Part shown: one piece after another, positions 52,901-61,650 of the stretch
Position numbering within the stretch: position 1 is the stretch's first letter
How the letters are laid out: each line of letters begins with the position of its first letter
NCBI RefSeq assembly: GCF_036327775.1
Contig: NZ_CP109598.1
Location: forward strand, 3,720,001 to 3,784,000
DNA from: Streptomyces sp. NBC_01498
Lineage (GTDB): Bacteria; Actinomycetota; Actinomycetes; Streptomycetales; Streptomycetaceae
Direction: 5' to 3'
DNA: 64,000 nt
Notes under the pieces: generated by a model
What the model was told of the DNA's origin: nothing
The model's input: only the letters and a program-made list of their open reading frames with translations
The model's database searches: none
Translations under genes and position numbers: made by a program

Positions 52901-55096
52901 ATGCACGCTCCGCCGTCCGTAGTTCCGGTGCTCAGGAGACCGTCGTCGGCCAGACGCCGAGGCATCGCCGCGTCCATCGCCGCGACCCTGGTCGCCTCCC
53001 TGCTGATGCTCATCCCCACCACCACCGCCGCGAGCGCCGCGCCGACCCTGCTCTCGCAGGGCAAGCCGGTGACGGTCTCCAGCACGGAGAACGGAGGCAC
53101 CCCCGCGTCGGCCGCCGTCGACGGCGACAACGGCACCCGCTGGTCGAGCGCCGCCAGCGACCCGCAGTGGATCCAGGTCGACCTCGGCTCCACCTACGCG
53201 CTCAGCCAGGTCCTGCTGCGCTGGGAGACCGCGTACTCCAAGGCGTACCGGATCGAGCTGTCCACCAACGGCACGAGCTGGACGACCGCGTACTCCACCA
53301 CCACGAGCCCCGGTGGCAACGAGACGCTGAACGTCTCCGGCAGCGCCCGCTACGTGAAGCTCACCGGCACCACCCGCGCCACCCAGTACGGCCACTCGCT
53401 CTGGGAGTTCCAGGTGTTCGGCGAGAGCGGCGGCACGGGCCCCGGCGGTCCGATCCAGGGCGGCGGTGACCTCGGCCCGAACGTCAAGGTCTTCGACCCG
53501 TCCACGCCCAACATCCAGGGCACGCTGGACACGATCTTCCGCCAGCAGGAGTCGGCCCAGTTCGGCACCGGGCGCTACCAGCTCCTCTTCAAGCCGGGCA
53601 CGTACAGCGGCCTCAACGCCCAGATCGGCTTCTACACCTCGATCTCCGGTCTCGGCCTGAAGCCCGACGACACCAACATCAACGGTGACATCACCGTCGA
53701 CGCCGGCTGGTTCAACGGCAACGCCACGCAGAACTTCTGGCGCTCGGCCGAGAACCTCGCCGTCACCCCGGTCAGCGGCAGCAACCGCTGGGCCGTCGCG
53801 CAGGCGGCGCCGTTCCGCCGTATGCACGTCAAGGGCGGGCTCAACCTGGCGCCTGCCAGCTACGGCTGGGCCAGCGGCGGCTACATCGCCGACAGCAAGA
53901 TCGACGGCCAGATCACGCCGTACTCGCAGCAGCAGTGGTACACGCGTGACAGCGCCATCGGGGGCTGGGGCAACGGCGTCTGGAACATGGCGTTCTCCGG
54001 GGTCGAGGGCGCGCCCGCGACGTCCTTCCCGAACCCGCCGTACACCACGCTCGCCAACACGCCGACCTCCCGCGAGAAGCCGTTCCTCTACCTGGACGGC
54101 AACACGTACAAGGTCTTCGTGCCGGCCAAGCGCACCAACGCGCGCGGCGTCTCCTGGAACGGCACCCCGCAGGGTGAGTCCCTGCCGCTCGACCAGTTCT
54201 ACGTGGTCAAGCCGGGTGCCACGGCGGCCACCATCAACGCGGCGCTCGCCCAGGGCCTGCACCTGCTCTTCACCCCGGGCATCTACCACGTCGACCAGTC
54301 GATCAACGTCAACCGGGCGAACACCGTGGTCCTCGGCCTCGGCTACGCCACGATCATCCCGGACAACGGGGTGACCGCGATGAAGGTCGCCGACGTGGAC
54401 GGCGTGAAGCTGGCCGGCTTCCTGATCGACGCCGGACCGGTGAACTCCCCGACCCTGCTGGAGGTCGGCCCGCAGAACGCCTCCGCCGACCACTCCGCCA
54501 ACCCGACGACGGTCCAGGACGTCTTCATCCGCATCGGCGGCGCGGGCCCCGGCAAGGCCACCACCAGCATGGTCGTCAACAGCGACGACGCGATCATCGA
54601 CCACACCTGGATCTGGCGGGCCGACCACGGTGAGGGCGTCGGCTGGGAGACCAACCGCGCCGACTACGGCCTCCAGGTGAACGGCGACGACGTCCTCGCG
54701 ACGGGTCTGTTCGTCGAACACTTCAACAAGTACGACGTGCGCTGGAGCGGCGAGCGGGGCCGGACGATCTTCTTCCAGAACGAGAAGGCGTACGACGCCC
54801 CGAACCAGGCGTCCATCCAGAACGGCAGCATCCAGGGCTACGCCGGCTACAAGGTGGACGACTCCGTCGTCACCCATGAGGGCTGGGCCATGGGCAGCTA
54901 CTGCAACTACACGTCCGACCCGAACATCCGTCAGGAGCACGGCTTCCAGGCGCCGGTGAAGCCAGGGGTGAAGTTCCACAACATCCTGGTCGTCTCACTC
55001 GGCGGCATGGGCCAGTACAACCATGTGATCAACAGCGTCGGCGCACCGACCTCGGGCACGTCGACGATCCCGTCGAACATCGTGAACTTCCCGTAG
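52901..55096 (+). CDS. Secreted F5/8-type (CBM32) plus right-handed beta-helix protein
   Basis: 731 residues from ATG with AGGAG 8 bases upstream. A twin-Arg-like start (RRPSSARRRGIAASIAATLVASLLML) leads to cleavage near ASA at 47. Residues about 50-180 are a discoidin/CBM32 sugar-binding domain (VTVSSTENGGTPASAAVDGD, NGTRWSS, YVKLTGTTRATQYGHSLWEFQVFGE). The remainder resembles a beta-helix glycosidase of the GH55 or pectate-lyase-like kind (FKPGTYSGLNAQIGFYTSIS, GIYHVDQSINVNRANTVVLG, WIWRADHGEGVG). Such proteins are often labelled adenylyl cyclase in databases without support from the fold. Likely an extracellular polysaccharide-acting enzyme induced by oligosaccharides via a LacI-type repressor. 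Confidence 0.83.
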   Translation: MHAPPSVVPVLRRPSSARRRGIAASIAATLVASLLMLIPTTTAASAAPTLLSQGKPVTVSSTENGGTPASAAVDGDNGTRWSSAASDPQWIQVDLGSTYALSQVLLRWETAYSKAYRIELSTNGTSWTTAYSTTTSPGGNETLNVSGSARYVKLTGTTRATQYGHSLWEFQVFGESGGTGPGGPIQGGGDLGPNVKVFDPSTPNIQGTLDTIFRQQESAQFGTGRYQLLFKPGTYSGLNAQIGFYTSISGLGLKPDDTNINGDITVDAGWFNGNATQNFWRSAENLAVTPVSGSNRWAVAQAAPFRRMHVKGGLNLAPASYGWASGGYIADSKIDGQITPYSQQQWYTRDSAIGGWGNGVWNMAFSGVEGAPATSFPNPPYTTLANTPTSREKPFLYLDGNTYKVFVPAKRTNARGVSWNGTPQGESLPLDQFYVVKPGATAATINAALAQGLHLLFTPGIYHVDQSINVNRANTVVLGLGYATIIPDNGVTAMKVADVDGVKLAGFLIDAGPVNSPTLLEVGPQNASADHSANPTTVQDVFIRIGGAGPGKATTSMVVNSDDAIIDHTWIWRADHGEGVGWETNRADYGLQVNGDDVLATGLFVEHFNKYDVRWSGERGRTIFFQNEKAYDAPNQASIQNGSIQGYAGYKVDDSVVTHEGWAMGSYCNYTSDPNIRQEHGFQAPVKPGVKFHNILVVSLGGMGQYNHVINSVGAPTSGTSTIPSNIVNFP

Positions 55097-55145
55097 CACG
55101 GTGAAGCGGTAGCGCCGTGCGGCGGCACGGCGGCTGACGCCTCGG

Positions 55146-55193
55146 GACCCCGTCTCTCCCCGGACTCCACGGAGTTCGCGGAGGGGCGGGGTC
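55146..55193 (+). terminator. Terminator after the CBM32 protein gene
   Basis: 14-bp stem (55146-55159 with 55180-55193) that includes G-T pairs, 20-base loop. Confidence 0.55.
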
Positions 55194-55387
55194 TCTCGCG
55201 TGCGAGGGGCGGGGCCGGGCGTACGGGAGGGGCGGGGGCCCGCGTACGGGGATCGGGACCCGAGCGCACCGGAGGGCCCGGGTGGCCGACCCCACCGTGC
55301 CGGTGCTCGTGCCTGTGTGCCGGACTGTGCCTGGGCGCACGCAAAACACCCTCCCGATCGCGTTTCCGCAGATCAAGAGGGTGTGAG

Positions 55388-55474
55388 AGCGGTAGCGGAG
55401 GGATTTGAACCCTCGGTGAGTTTCCCCACACTCGCTTTCGAGGCGAGCTCCTTCGGCCGCTCGGACACGCTACC
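55388..55474 (-). tRNA. tRNA-Ser(CGA)
   Basis: 87 bases on the minus strand. Acceptor GGTAGCG with CGCTACC, discriminator G; anticodon loop CTCGAAA gives CGA; long variable arm; T-loop GGTTCAAATCC. Confidence 0.95.
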
Positions 55475-55505
55475 GAGAGAAAGCTTAGCCCAAGGTGGCC
55501 CGTGG

Positions 55506-56201
55506 TCAGAAATCGATTGTCCGGCGGTCCCGGAAGAAGTCCTTCAGCAGCTGCGAGCACTCGTCGGCGAGCACTCCGTGGATCACTTCCGGGCGGTGGT
55601 TGAGACGGCGGTCCCGTACGACGTCCCAGAGCGAGCCCGCCGCGCCTGCCTTCGCGTCGAGCGCGCCGTACACCACGCGGGCCACCCGTGACTGCACCAG
55701 CGCGCCCGCGCACATCGTGCACGGCTCCAGGGTCACCACGAGCGTGCAGCCGGTCAGCCGCCAGGCGCCCAGCTCGGCCGCGGCCCGGCGGACGGCCAGG
55801 ACCTCGGCGTGCGCGGTCGGGTCGCCGGTCAGCTCACGTTCGTTGTGGCCCCGGGACAGGACCGAGCCGTCCGGGGCCAGCACGAGGGCGCCGACCGGCA
55901 CATCGCCGGACGGCGCCGCGCGCGCGGCCTCTTCCAGGGCGAGGCGCATCGGCGCCCGCCACCGGTCACGCACCGGGTCGGGTCCCGGTTCACGCACCGG
56001 GTGAGTAACCGGGTCGGGCGGCGAGGCGGTGTCCTCGTCGGCCATGGGGTCGGAGTTCGGGTCGGTGTCCGGGCCAGTGCCTGAACCGGTGGCCGGATCG
56101 GAGTTCGGATCTGAGGTCGGGTCGGGGTTCGGGTCGGTCAGGGGGTCGTCGGCCGGCGGACCGTGGTCCGCCGGGGCCTGCCGGGGGTCGTGCTCCGTCA
56201 C
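55506..56201 (-). CDS. tadA: tRNA-specific adenosine deaminase TadA
   Basis: 231 residues. The deaminase starts near residue 80 (RWRAPMRLALEEAARAAPSGDVPVGALVL) with the catalytic TAHAEVLAVRRA and zinc ligands EPCTMCAGAL. It edits A34 to inosine in tRNA-Arg(ACG), which is encoded at 36097 in this window. The first 80 residues are an unusual Asp/Pro/Asn/Ser repeat (NPDPTSDPNSDPAT) not needed for the fold. Internal starts such as MADEDTASPP are possible. The GTG overlaps the stop of the upstream gene (TAGTG), so translation is coupled. Confidence 0.9.
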   Translation of the reverse strand: MTEHDPRQAPADHGPPADDPLTDPNPDPTSDPNSDPATGSGTGPDTDPNSDPMADEDTASPPDPVTHPVREPGPDPVRDRWRAPMRLALEEAARAAPSGDVPVGALVLAPDGSVLSRGHNERELTGDPTAHAEVLAVRRAAAELGAWRLTGCTLVVTLEPCTMCAGALVQSRVARVVYGALDAKAGAAGSLWDVVRDRRLNHRPEVIHGVLADECSQLLKDFFRDRRTIDF

Positions 56202-56764
56202 TAGCGGGCGGTCTCCAGCACCTCGGAGGCGCCCAGCGCGTCCGCGATCTCGGACATGGCGTCGGACTCCAGCGCCAGCAGCTCCGCCTCCGACAGACCC
56301 AGGTCGGCCAGGATCGAGCGGTCGCCCGCCGGTCCCGGAGGAACCGTTCCCGCTCCGGTCACGCCGACCGGACCGGTATCCGCGTCCAGGTGCTCCGTGT
56401 CCTCCGTGTCCTCCTGCTCTTGAGTCTCGCCGTCCTCGGTGCCGTCGAGGTCCAGCGTGTCCAGGGCGTCGGCGAGGTCGTCATCGTCCCCGCCGAGCAG
56501 TTCGTCCGTGAGGATCTCCCCGTACGAGGAGCGTGCGGCCATGGCCGCGTCGGAGACGTAGATGCGAGGATCCTCCTCGCCCTCCACGCGGAGCACGCCG
56601 AACCAGGCGTCCTCCTGCTCGATGAAGACGAGCACCGTGTCCTCGTCCACCGAGGCTTCGCGGGCCAGATCGGTCAGATCCGACAAGGTCTCCACGTCGT
56701 CGAGCTCTGTGTCGCTCGCTTCCCACCCGTCTTCGGTGCGCGCGAGCAGTGCGGCGAAGTACAC
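56201..56764 (-). CDS. tRNA adenosine deaminase-associated protein
   Basis: 187 residues, strongly acidic. N-terminal MYFAALLARTEDGWEASDTEL and AREASVDEDTVLVFIEQEDAWFGVLRVEGEEDPRIYVSD form a small domain (about 1-90). Then a Glu/Asp/Thr tract (DGTEDGETQEQEDTEDTEHLD) and a C-terminal helical segment (ILADLGLSEAELLALESDAMSEIADALG). I recognise it as the actinobacterial protein always found next to tadA. It shares one base with the tadA start. Probably assists or regulates TadA; mechanism unknown. Confidence 0.85.
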   Translation of the reverse strand: MYFAALLARTEDGWEASDTELDDVETLSDLTDLAREASVDEDTVLVFIEQEDAWFGVLRVEGEEDPRIYVSDAAMAARSSYGEILTDELLGGDDDDLADALDTLDLDGTEDGETQEQEDTEDTEHLDADTGPVGVTGAGTVPPGPAGDRSILADLGLSEAELLALESDAMSEIADALGASEVLETAR

Positions 56765-57027
56765 CGTGACTCTCCCACTGGTCAGAGGTGACGATTCGGC
56801 GGTGCGCTGCGCTCTGCCCCGCCCACTACTCGGAATCGTGGCAGAAACCCGGCGATTGCGAGAGGTCTTCCGCCGTTGCGTCGTGCAGGCATTTTTTTGG
56901 ACCGGGGCCCACGAGTGCCCGGACGGGGGCGGCCGGGAGCCGTGGAGGAGAGCGGGAGCGGGTGCCGGACGGTGCCCAAGTGGCGGTCGCGCGACGGCCG
57001 GAGGGCCGCCGGGCGGGCGGCCCGCGC

Positions 57028-57441
57028 CTACCAGCGGAAGGTCCGCATCCGCATCTGCTGCCGCATCCGGGCGGCCCGCGCCTGCCGAGGTTTCACCCGC
57101 TCGCGCAGGGCCTTCGCCTCGTTCAACTCCCTCAGGAACTGTGCCCGCCTCCGTCGCCGGGCCGCGTCGCTCTCGTCGGGGGGCGGATCCGGGGCGAGAT
57201 CCGGGAGGGGGCTCGGGGCGGGATCCGGAGTGGAGCCCCGGGCGGGGCCGGGGGCGGCCCCGGCGCGCGTGCCGGCCGGCGGCCGGACGCCCTGAACGAC
57301 GGATCGGGCACCTTTCGTGGTGGGCCGGGTGTCTTCCGCGAGGGGGCGGGTGTCGTCCGGCTCGGTGCCGTCCCGCTCCGCGTCGGCCGAGCCGGCGCCG
57401 CTGTCCCGTCCCCGCGGACTCCGCCGCTGCCGGTCCGGCAT
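57028..57441 (-). CDS. Small basic protein between tadA and upp, unknown
   Basis: 137 residues. The N-terminal 85 are disordered (Arg/Asp/Pro/Gly). The C-terminal part [43 protein letters not shown] is a highly basic helix ending in a conserved-looking RTFRW, which I remember from the same locus in other Streptomyces. Could bind nucleic acid; function unknown. The start is uncertain because only the C-terminus looks constrained. Confidence 0.6.
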   Translation of the reverse strand: MPDRQRRSPRGRDSGAGSADAERDGTEPDDTRPLAEDTRPTTKGARSVVQGVRPPAGTRAGAAPGPARGSTPDPAPSPLPDLAPDPPPDESDAARRRRRAQFLRELNEAKALRERVKPRQARAARMRQQMRMRTFRW

Positions 57442-57724
57442 CGCCGCCTCACCACCCCGTGACTCGGTTGACTGTCTCCCCGTGCGCGGACCCGGTGGCG
57501 GTCACCTCTTTAGGAGGTCCGGCCGCCCGACCCCGTGCCCGGCTCGGTTCCGTACGACGGCGGATACCCGGTCCCGGCCCGTACGTCCGGGCGCCCCGGT
57601 CCCGTACGGCGACCGACGCCCGGTCGCGTACCAGGCCCTGCGACCCGGTCCGCCGTGCGTGCCCCAACACCTTCCCCCCGGGCGGCGGATTGATGCCGAC
57701 GGATGCCCCCGACCGGGCCGCGGT

Positions 57725-57730
57725 TACTGT
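57725..57730 (+). promoter_or_regulatory. Leaderless -10 box for upp
   Basis: TACTGT, 6 bases, ATG 57737. The GGAGG is one base from the ATG, too close to work as a ribosome site. Confidence 0.5.
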
Positions 57731-57736
57731 GGAGGC

Positions 57737-58372
57737 ATGCGGATTCACGTCGTCGACCACCCGCTGGTCGCGCACAAACTCACCACGCTGCGCGACAGGC
57801 GCACCGATTCCCCTACCTTCCGGCGCCTCGCCGACGAGCTGGTCACCCTGCTCGCCTACGAGGCCACCAGGGACGTGCGCACCGAGCAGGTCGACATCGA
57901 GACTCCGGTGACGCCGACCACGGGTGTGAAGCTGTCCTACCCGCGCCCGCTCGTGGTGCCGATCCTGCGCGCCGGTCTCGGCATGCTCGACGGCATGGTG
58001 CGGCTGCTGCCGACGGCCGAGGTCGGTTTCCTCGGCATGATCCGTAATGAGGAGACGCTGGAGGCGTCGACGTACGCGACCCGGATGCCCGAGGACCTGT
58101 CGGGCCGCCAGGTGTACGTCCTGGATCCGATGCTGGCCACCGGCGGCACGCTGGTCGCGGCGATCCGCGAGCTCATCAAGCGCGGCGCGGACGACGTGAC
58201 CGCCGTGGTGCTTCTCGCCGCCCCTGAGGGCGTCGAGGTGATGGAGCGCGAGCTGGCGGGCACACCGGTCACCGTTGTCACGGCGGCGGTCGACGAGCGG
58301 CTGAACGACCGCGGGTACATCGTGCCGGGGCTGGGCGACGCGGGCGACCGCATGTACGGGACGGTCGACTGA
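57737..58372 (+). CDS. upp: Uracil phosphoribosyltransferase
   Basis: 211 residues, the normal size. PRPP-binding motif [18 protein letters not shown] near 126-143, [17 protein letters not shown] near 70-86, and the uracil-binding C-terminus [19 protein letters not shown]. It salvages uracil to UMP using PRPP in the cytoplasm. From memory the tadA-upp neighbourhood matches SCO4038-4041. Confidence 0.95.
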   Translation: MRIHVVDHPLVAHKLTTLRDRRTDSPTFRRLADELVTLLAYEATRDVRTEQVDIETPVTPTTGVKLSYPRPLVVPILRAGLGMLDGMVRLLPTAEVGFLGMIRNEETLEASTYATRMPEDLSGRQVYVLDPMLATGGTLVAAIRELIKRGADDVTAVVLLAAPEGVEVMERELAGTPVTVVTAAVDERLNDRGYIVPGLGDAGDRMYGTVD

Positions 58373-58403
58373 GGCACTGTCCGGCCCGGAGGCCGGAGAC
58401 GGG

Positions 58404-59036
58404 TCAGCAGGGGGCGCCGGGGGTGGGCCTGGTCAGGACGGCCAGGGTCCGGTCGGCGTCCTTCCGCACGTTCAGGGTCTTGAAGGCCGTGCCGAGGAGC
58501 AGGTCGACGTCCTTGGTGGTACGGGCGTCGTGCTGGGTCTTCGCGCCGTTCAGCTGGGCGCCGAGCACCGTGAACGGGCCGTCCGCGGCGGCCGGGGCGC
58601 CGAGCAGCATCCCGATGCCGGGGATCTTCTTGTCGAACTCGGCCGGGGCGTTGCCCACCTTGCCGATGACGAAGCCGCGCTTCTTCAGCTCGTCGGCGGT
58701 GGTCTTGGCGAGTCCAGCGCGGGGCGTCGCGTTGTAGACGTTGACCTTGATCTTGGCCGGCGCGGGCAGCTTCTTCGCGGCGGTGGCGGCCGACGGCGAC
58801 GGCTTGCACTCGGGCTCACGCGCCGAGGCCGTCGTGGTCTTCCTCGATCCGTCGTCGTCCGCCGTGAACACGTCGATGAGCTGTACGGTCCCCCAGCCGA
58901 GCAGACCGAGGGCGACGGCCGCCGCGACGGCCGCGAGCACGATCCTGCGGCGATTACGGGGGCGGCGCATGCGCGGGTACTTGGAACCGGTGATGCGGTA
59001 TCGGCCGCCCATGCCAGGGGGGGTGAGCATGCTCAT
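58404..59036 (-). CDS. LytR_C-domain membrane protein
   Basis: 210 residues from ATG 59036. A basic cytoplasmic N-terminus (KYPRMRRPRNRRR), one TM helix (IVLAAVAAAVALGLLGWGTVQLI, about 31-53), and an extracytoplasmic LytR C-terminal domain (KIKVNVYNATPRAGLAKTTADELKKRGFVIGKVGN, RTTKDVDLLLG). The domain occurs behind LytR-CpsA-Psr enzymes and alone; a cell-wall role is inferred. Convergent with upp, 31 bases between. A leaderless -10 TACGCT precedes the ATG. Confidence 0.85.
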   Translation of the reverse strand: MSMLTPPGMGGRYRITGSKYPRMRRPRNRRRIVLAAVAAAVALGLLGWGTVQLIDVFTADDDGSRKTTTASAREPECKPSPSAATAAKKLPAPAKIKVNVYNATPRAGLAKTTADELKKRGFVIGKVGNAPAEFDKKIPGIGMLLGAPAAADGPFTVLGAQLNGAKTQHDARTTKDVDLLLGTAFKTLNVRKDADRTLAVLTRPTPGAPC

Positions 59037-59042
59037 GGGCGC

Positions 59043-59048
59043 AGCGTA
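59043..59048 (-). promoter_or_regulatory. Leaderless -10 box for the LytR_C gene
   Basis: Minus strand TACGCT, 6 bases, ATG 59036. Upstream at 59058-59073 AGTAG and CTACT form a small inverted repeat. Confidence 0.45.
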
Positions 59049-59299
59049 GTGCGCTTGAGTAGTGATTCCTACTAAATGATCAACAGGTACGGCCTGGAGA
59101 AGCCGGAAAGACCCCGAAAGGCTCAGTCATCGGCTGGTTGAGGGACCATCAGCCCGTCACCCGGCCGGGACGGCCGTGAATCCGCCGTCCTGCGGTCCTG
59201 TCGGCTTGTCCGTCCTGCTGTCCTGCTGTCCTGCCGACCGGTCGCCCGCGCGGCTCGTCCGCCATGTCGCACCGGCGGCCCGTCGAGCCTGTCAGGCCG

Positions 59300-59602
59300 T
59301 CAGGCCCGGTCCAGCTCCAGTACGCGCGCGTGCAGTACCTGCCGCTGCTGGAGAGCCGCCCGGACGGCGCGGTGCAGACCGTCCTCCAGATACAGGTCGC
59401 CCTGCCACTTCACGACGTGCGCGAAGAGGTCTCCGTAGAAGGTCGAGTCCTCGGCGAGCAGCGTCTCCAGATCCAGTTGGCCCTTCGTGGTGACGAGCTG
59501 ATCGAGGCGGACCGGGCGCGGCGCTACGTCCGCCCACTGCCGGGTGCTTTCCCGGCCGTGGTCGGGATACGGCCGCCCGTTACCGATGCGCTTGAAGATC
59601 AC
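59300..59602 (-). CDS. Small ParB/Srx-like domain protein (database label VapB-like antitoxin)
   Basis: 100 residues. MIFKRIGNGRPYPDHGREST then RPVRLDQLVTTKGQLDLETLLAED, and YLEDGLHRAVRAALQQRQVLHARVLEL. The last stretch has the D-G-x-H-R-A pattern followed by a VLHARVLE strand, as in ParB N-terminal/sulfiredoxin nuclease-like folds. I recall near-identical proteins in all Streptomyces, sometimes labelled VapB-type antitoxin, but no toxin gene is beside it. High conservation and solitary location argue for a housekeeping role. Function open. Confidence 0.65.
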   Translation of the reverse strand: MIFKRIGNGRPYPDHGRESTRQWADVAPRPVRLDQLVTTKGQLDLETLLAEDSTFYGDLFAHVVKWQGDLYLEDGLHRAVRAALQQRQVLHARVLELDRA

Positions 59603-59760
59603 ACGGAAAGCCTACCGGGCGAGCGCCTCCGGGCGCAGCCATGGCGCGGTGGGGCATAGCCGCCGATAGGGGTCATAGGGGCGGCGGCGCAAGACCGGAA
59701 CCGTCCCGTCCGCCGGGGCCCGCCGCCCTCCCGCCTTCTTGAGGAGGAGCGCGGACGTGC

Positions 59761-59797
59761 GGCGGGCGCCGGGGGAATCGCTCCCCCGGCGCCCGCC
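59761..59797. terminator. Strong terminator after the aminopeptidase gene
   Basis: Perfect 16-bp stem (59761-59776 with 59782-59797), 5-base loop, about 90 bases past the minus-strand stop. Confidence 0.8.
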
Positions 59798-59888
59798 ATC
59801 GACTCGCCCTGCGCCGGACCGTCAGGAAGTCGGCGCGTACGTCAGGATGCCCGTCGGCCCGTACGCCCGCTCCCCGCCTGCCGGTCCG

Positions 59889-61451
59889 TCAGGCGCGGGA
59901 CTCGTGCTCGTGGGCGTTCGACGCGCCCACGCCCGTGTCGCCGCCGGTGGTGCGCTCCGTCTTGGCGATCGCGTTCGTGCCGGCCGCCGCGCCGAGCGGG
60001 CTCAGGTCGTGGGCGTAGTGGCCCACGGCGTCGGCGATGACGTCCACGTTGACGTCGAACGCCTTCTTGTCGATGTTGTCGAGGTCGTCGCAGGCCGCGT
60101 GGTAGCACGGGTCGTACGCGACCCCCGCCTCGCCGCCGAACTTCGCCGCCTGCGCGGCGGTCTTGACGCCCTCGGCCCCGGTGAAGGTTCCCCCGGAGGG
60201 GATGCCGACCGCGATGAACGGCCCGTAGTCGGAACGGCCCGAGAAGTCGGTGCCCTCGTGCGGGTGGCCCTGGCTGTCGAGGAAGTCGGTGATGCCCTTC
60301 TCCAGCTGGGCCGAGCCCTCCGGGCCCGGTCCCGAGCCCACGGCGTCCGAGTCGTCGCCGTCGTACACGAACAGGCCGAAGTTCGGCGACGCGATCATGT
60401 CGAAGTTCAGGTAGAGCTTGATCCGCTCGGCCTGCTCCGGGGTGAGGCCCTGGACGTAGTCCTCGGCGCCGAGAAGTCCCAGCTCCTCCGCGGACCACCA
60501 GGCGAAGCGCACCTTGTTGGCGGGCTTCTCGCGCGACTTGGCGAGATCCAGGGCGACTTCGAGCAGTCCGGCGGAGCCCGACGCGTTGTCGTTGATGCCG
60601 GGGCCCTCGGTGACCGAGTCGAGGTGCGAGCCGAGCATCACGGTGTTGGCCGGGTTGCCGCCCTTGGTCTCGGCGATGACGTTGCGGGTGGTGCGCTGCT
60701 CCTGGAGCTGGCGCAGGTCCAGGTTGACCGTGACGGGGCCCGCCGCGGCGTCCTGGGCGAGCCTGGCGCCCTCGGCCTGGGTGATGCCGCCGGTGGGGAT
60801 CCGGGCAGCCGCCGGGTCGCCCAGGGTCCCCGCGAGCGCGCCCGCGACGTTGTTCGAGACGATGGCGGCGACCGCCCCCGCGGCGGCGGCCGTCTGCTGC
60901 TTCAGGGCGAAGTCGCAGCCGCCGCGCTGGATGAGCGCGATCTTGCCGGTGAAGGCGCCGGCGGCGTAGTCGGTGGCCTCGCAGCCGGTGGTCGCGTCGA
61001 CCGGTACGACGGCCAGCTGGGCCGTGATGCCGCCCTTGGGCGTGGACTTCGTGTACGACATGGCGGTGATCGCGGAGTCCCGCGGCGCCGGGGACACGAC
61101 CTTCAGGGTCTCGGCCTGCGTCTCGATGTTCGTGAAGACGAAGGTGTCGTAACTGACGTCGTAGCCCGCCTTCTTGAGAAGGCTGTACACGTACGCGGCG
61201 GAGGCGTCGTGGCCCAGCGACCCGGCGGCGCGGTGGCCGCCGGCCGAGTCGGCGATGTCCTGGAACTTCTTGAGGTGCTTGTACGCGTCCTTGCCGGACG
61301 CCTCCTTGACGAGCTTCCTGGCGAGCTTCGTGGCGTCCCTCGCCGGGTCGGGCCTGTTGTGCGCCGAGGCGGAGGATGCGGACAGCAGAAGCGGGGCGGC
61401 GAGCGCGGTGGCGGCTGCGACGGCGACGAGTCTGCGGGACGTTGCGTTCAC
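59889..61451 (-). CDS. Secreted M28 family aminopeptidase with PA domain
   Basis: 520 residues from GTG with GGAAGGA 5 bases upstream. Signal peptide (LVAVAAATALAAPLLLSASSASA). A protease-associated domain (YAAGAFTGKIALIQRGGCDFALKQQTA, about 145-250) interrupts the peptidase, whose zinc ligands are in GSHLDSVTEGPGINDNASG, WWSAEELGLLG, NFDMIASPN and CYHAACDD. It removes N-terminal hydrophobic residues from peptides outside the cell, like the S. griseus aminopeptidase, but the PA domain makes it larger. A C-terminal His/Glu-rich tail is present. Confidence 0.9.
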   Translation of the reverse strand: MNATSRRLVAVAAATALAAPLLLSASSASAHNRPDPARDATKLARKLVKEASGKDAYKHLKKFQDIADSAGGHRAAGSLGHDASAAYVYSLLKKAGYDVSYDTFVFTNIETQAETLKVVSPAPRDSAITAMSYTKSTPKGGITAQLAVVPVDATTGCEATDYAAGAFTGKIALIQRGGCDFALKQQTAAAAGAVAAIVSNNVAGALAGTLGDPAAARIPTGGITQAEGARLAQDAAAGPVTVNLDLRQLQEQRTTRNVIAETKGGNPANTVMLGSHLDSVTEGPGINDNASGSAGLLEVALDLAKSREKPANKVRFAWWSAEELGLLGAEDYVQGLTPEQAERIKLYLNFDMIASPNFGLFVYDGDDSDAVGSGPGPEGSAQLEKGITDFLDSQGHPHEGTDFSGRSDYGPFIAVGIPSGGTFTGAEGVKTAAQAAKFGGEAGVAYDPCYHAACDDLDNIDKKAFDVNVDVIADAVGHYAHDLSPLGAAAGTNAIAKTERTTGGDTGVGASNAHEHESRA

Positions 61452-61650
61452 AGGGGTCCTTCCGATGCGAACGAGCGGTGACGACGGGAAGTCGGTCGAA
61501 CCGGTCGAGCGGAACGATTCGAACGAGTTGAGAGAGTTGAGTGAATCGAGTGAGGGAAAGCTAGCGACCTTGAGGCCTGTTGGGGAACAGATGTGCCACA
61601 AGTCATCACTTTCCGGAAGCCCTTGACGATCACTCAGCCCTGTGGTCCCG
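61452..61650. other. Leader region of the aminopeptidase gene
   Basis: 200 bases with imperfect GTCGAACCGGTC/GAACGATTCGAACGAG/GAGAGAGTTGAG repeats near 61490-61555. Promoter not assigned. Confidence 0.4.

Noticed and set aside
52886..54979. 697-codon minus-strand frame
   Set aside because: Shadow of the CBM32 beta-helix gene.
59058..59073. AGTAG-N6-CTACT dyad upstream of the LytR_C gene
   Set aside because: Arms are only 5 bp and no regulator type fits; mentioned under the promoter feature only.
59300..59602. Toxin-antitoxin system suggested by the VapB-like label
   Set aside because: No second small ORF of toxin type is adjacent on either side.
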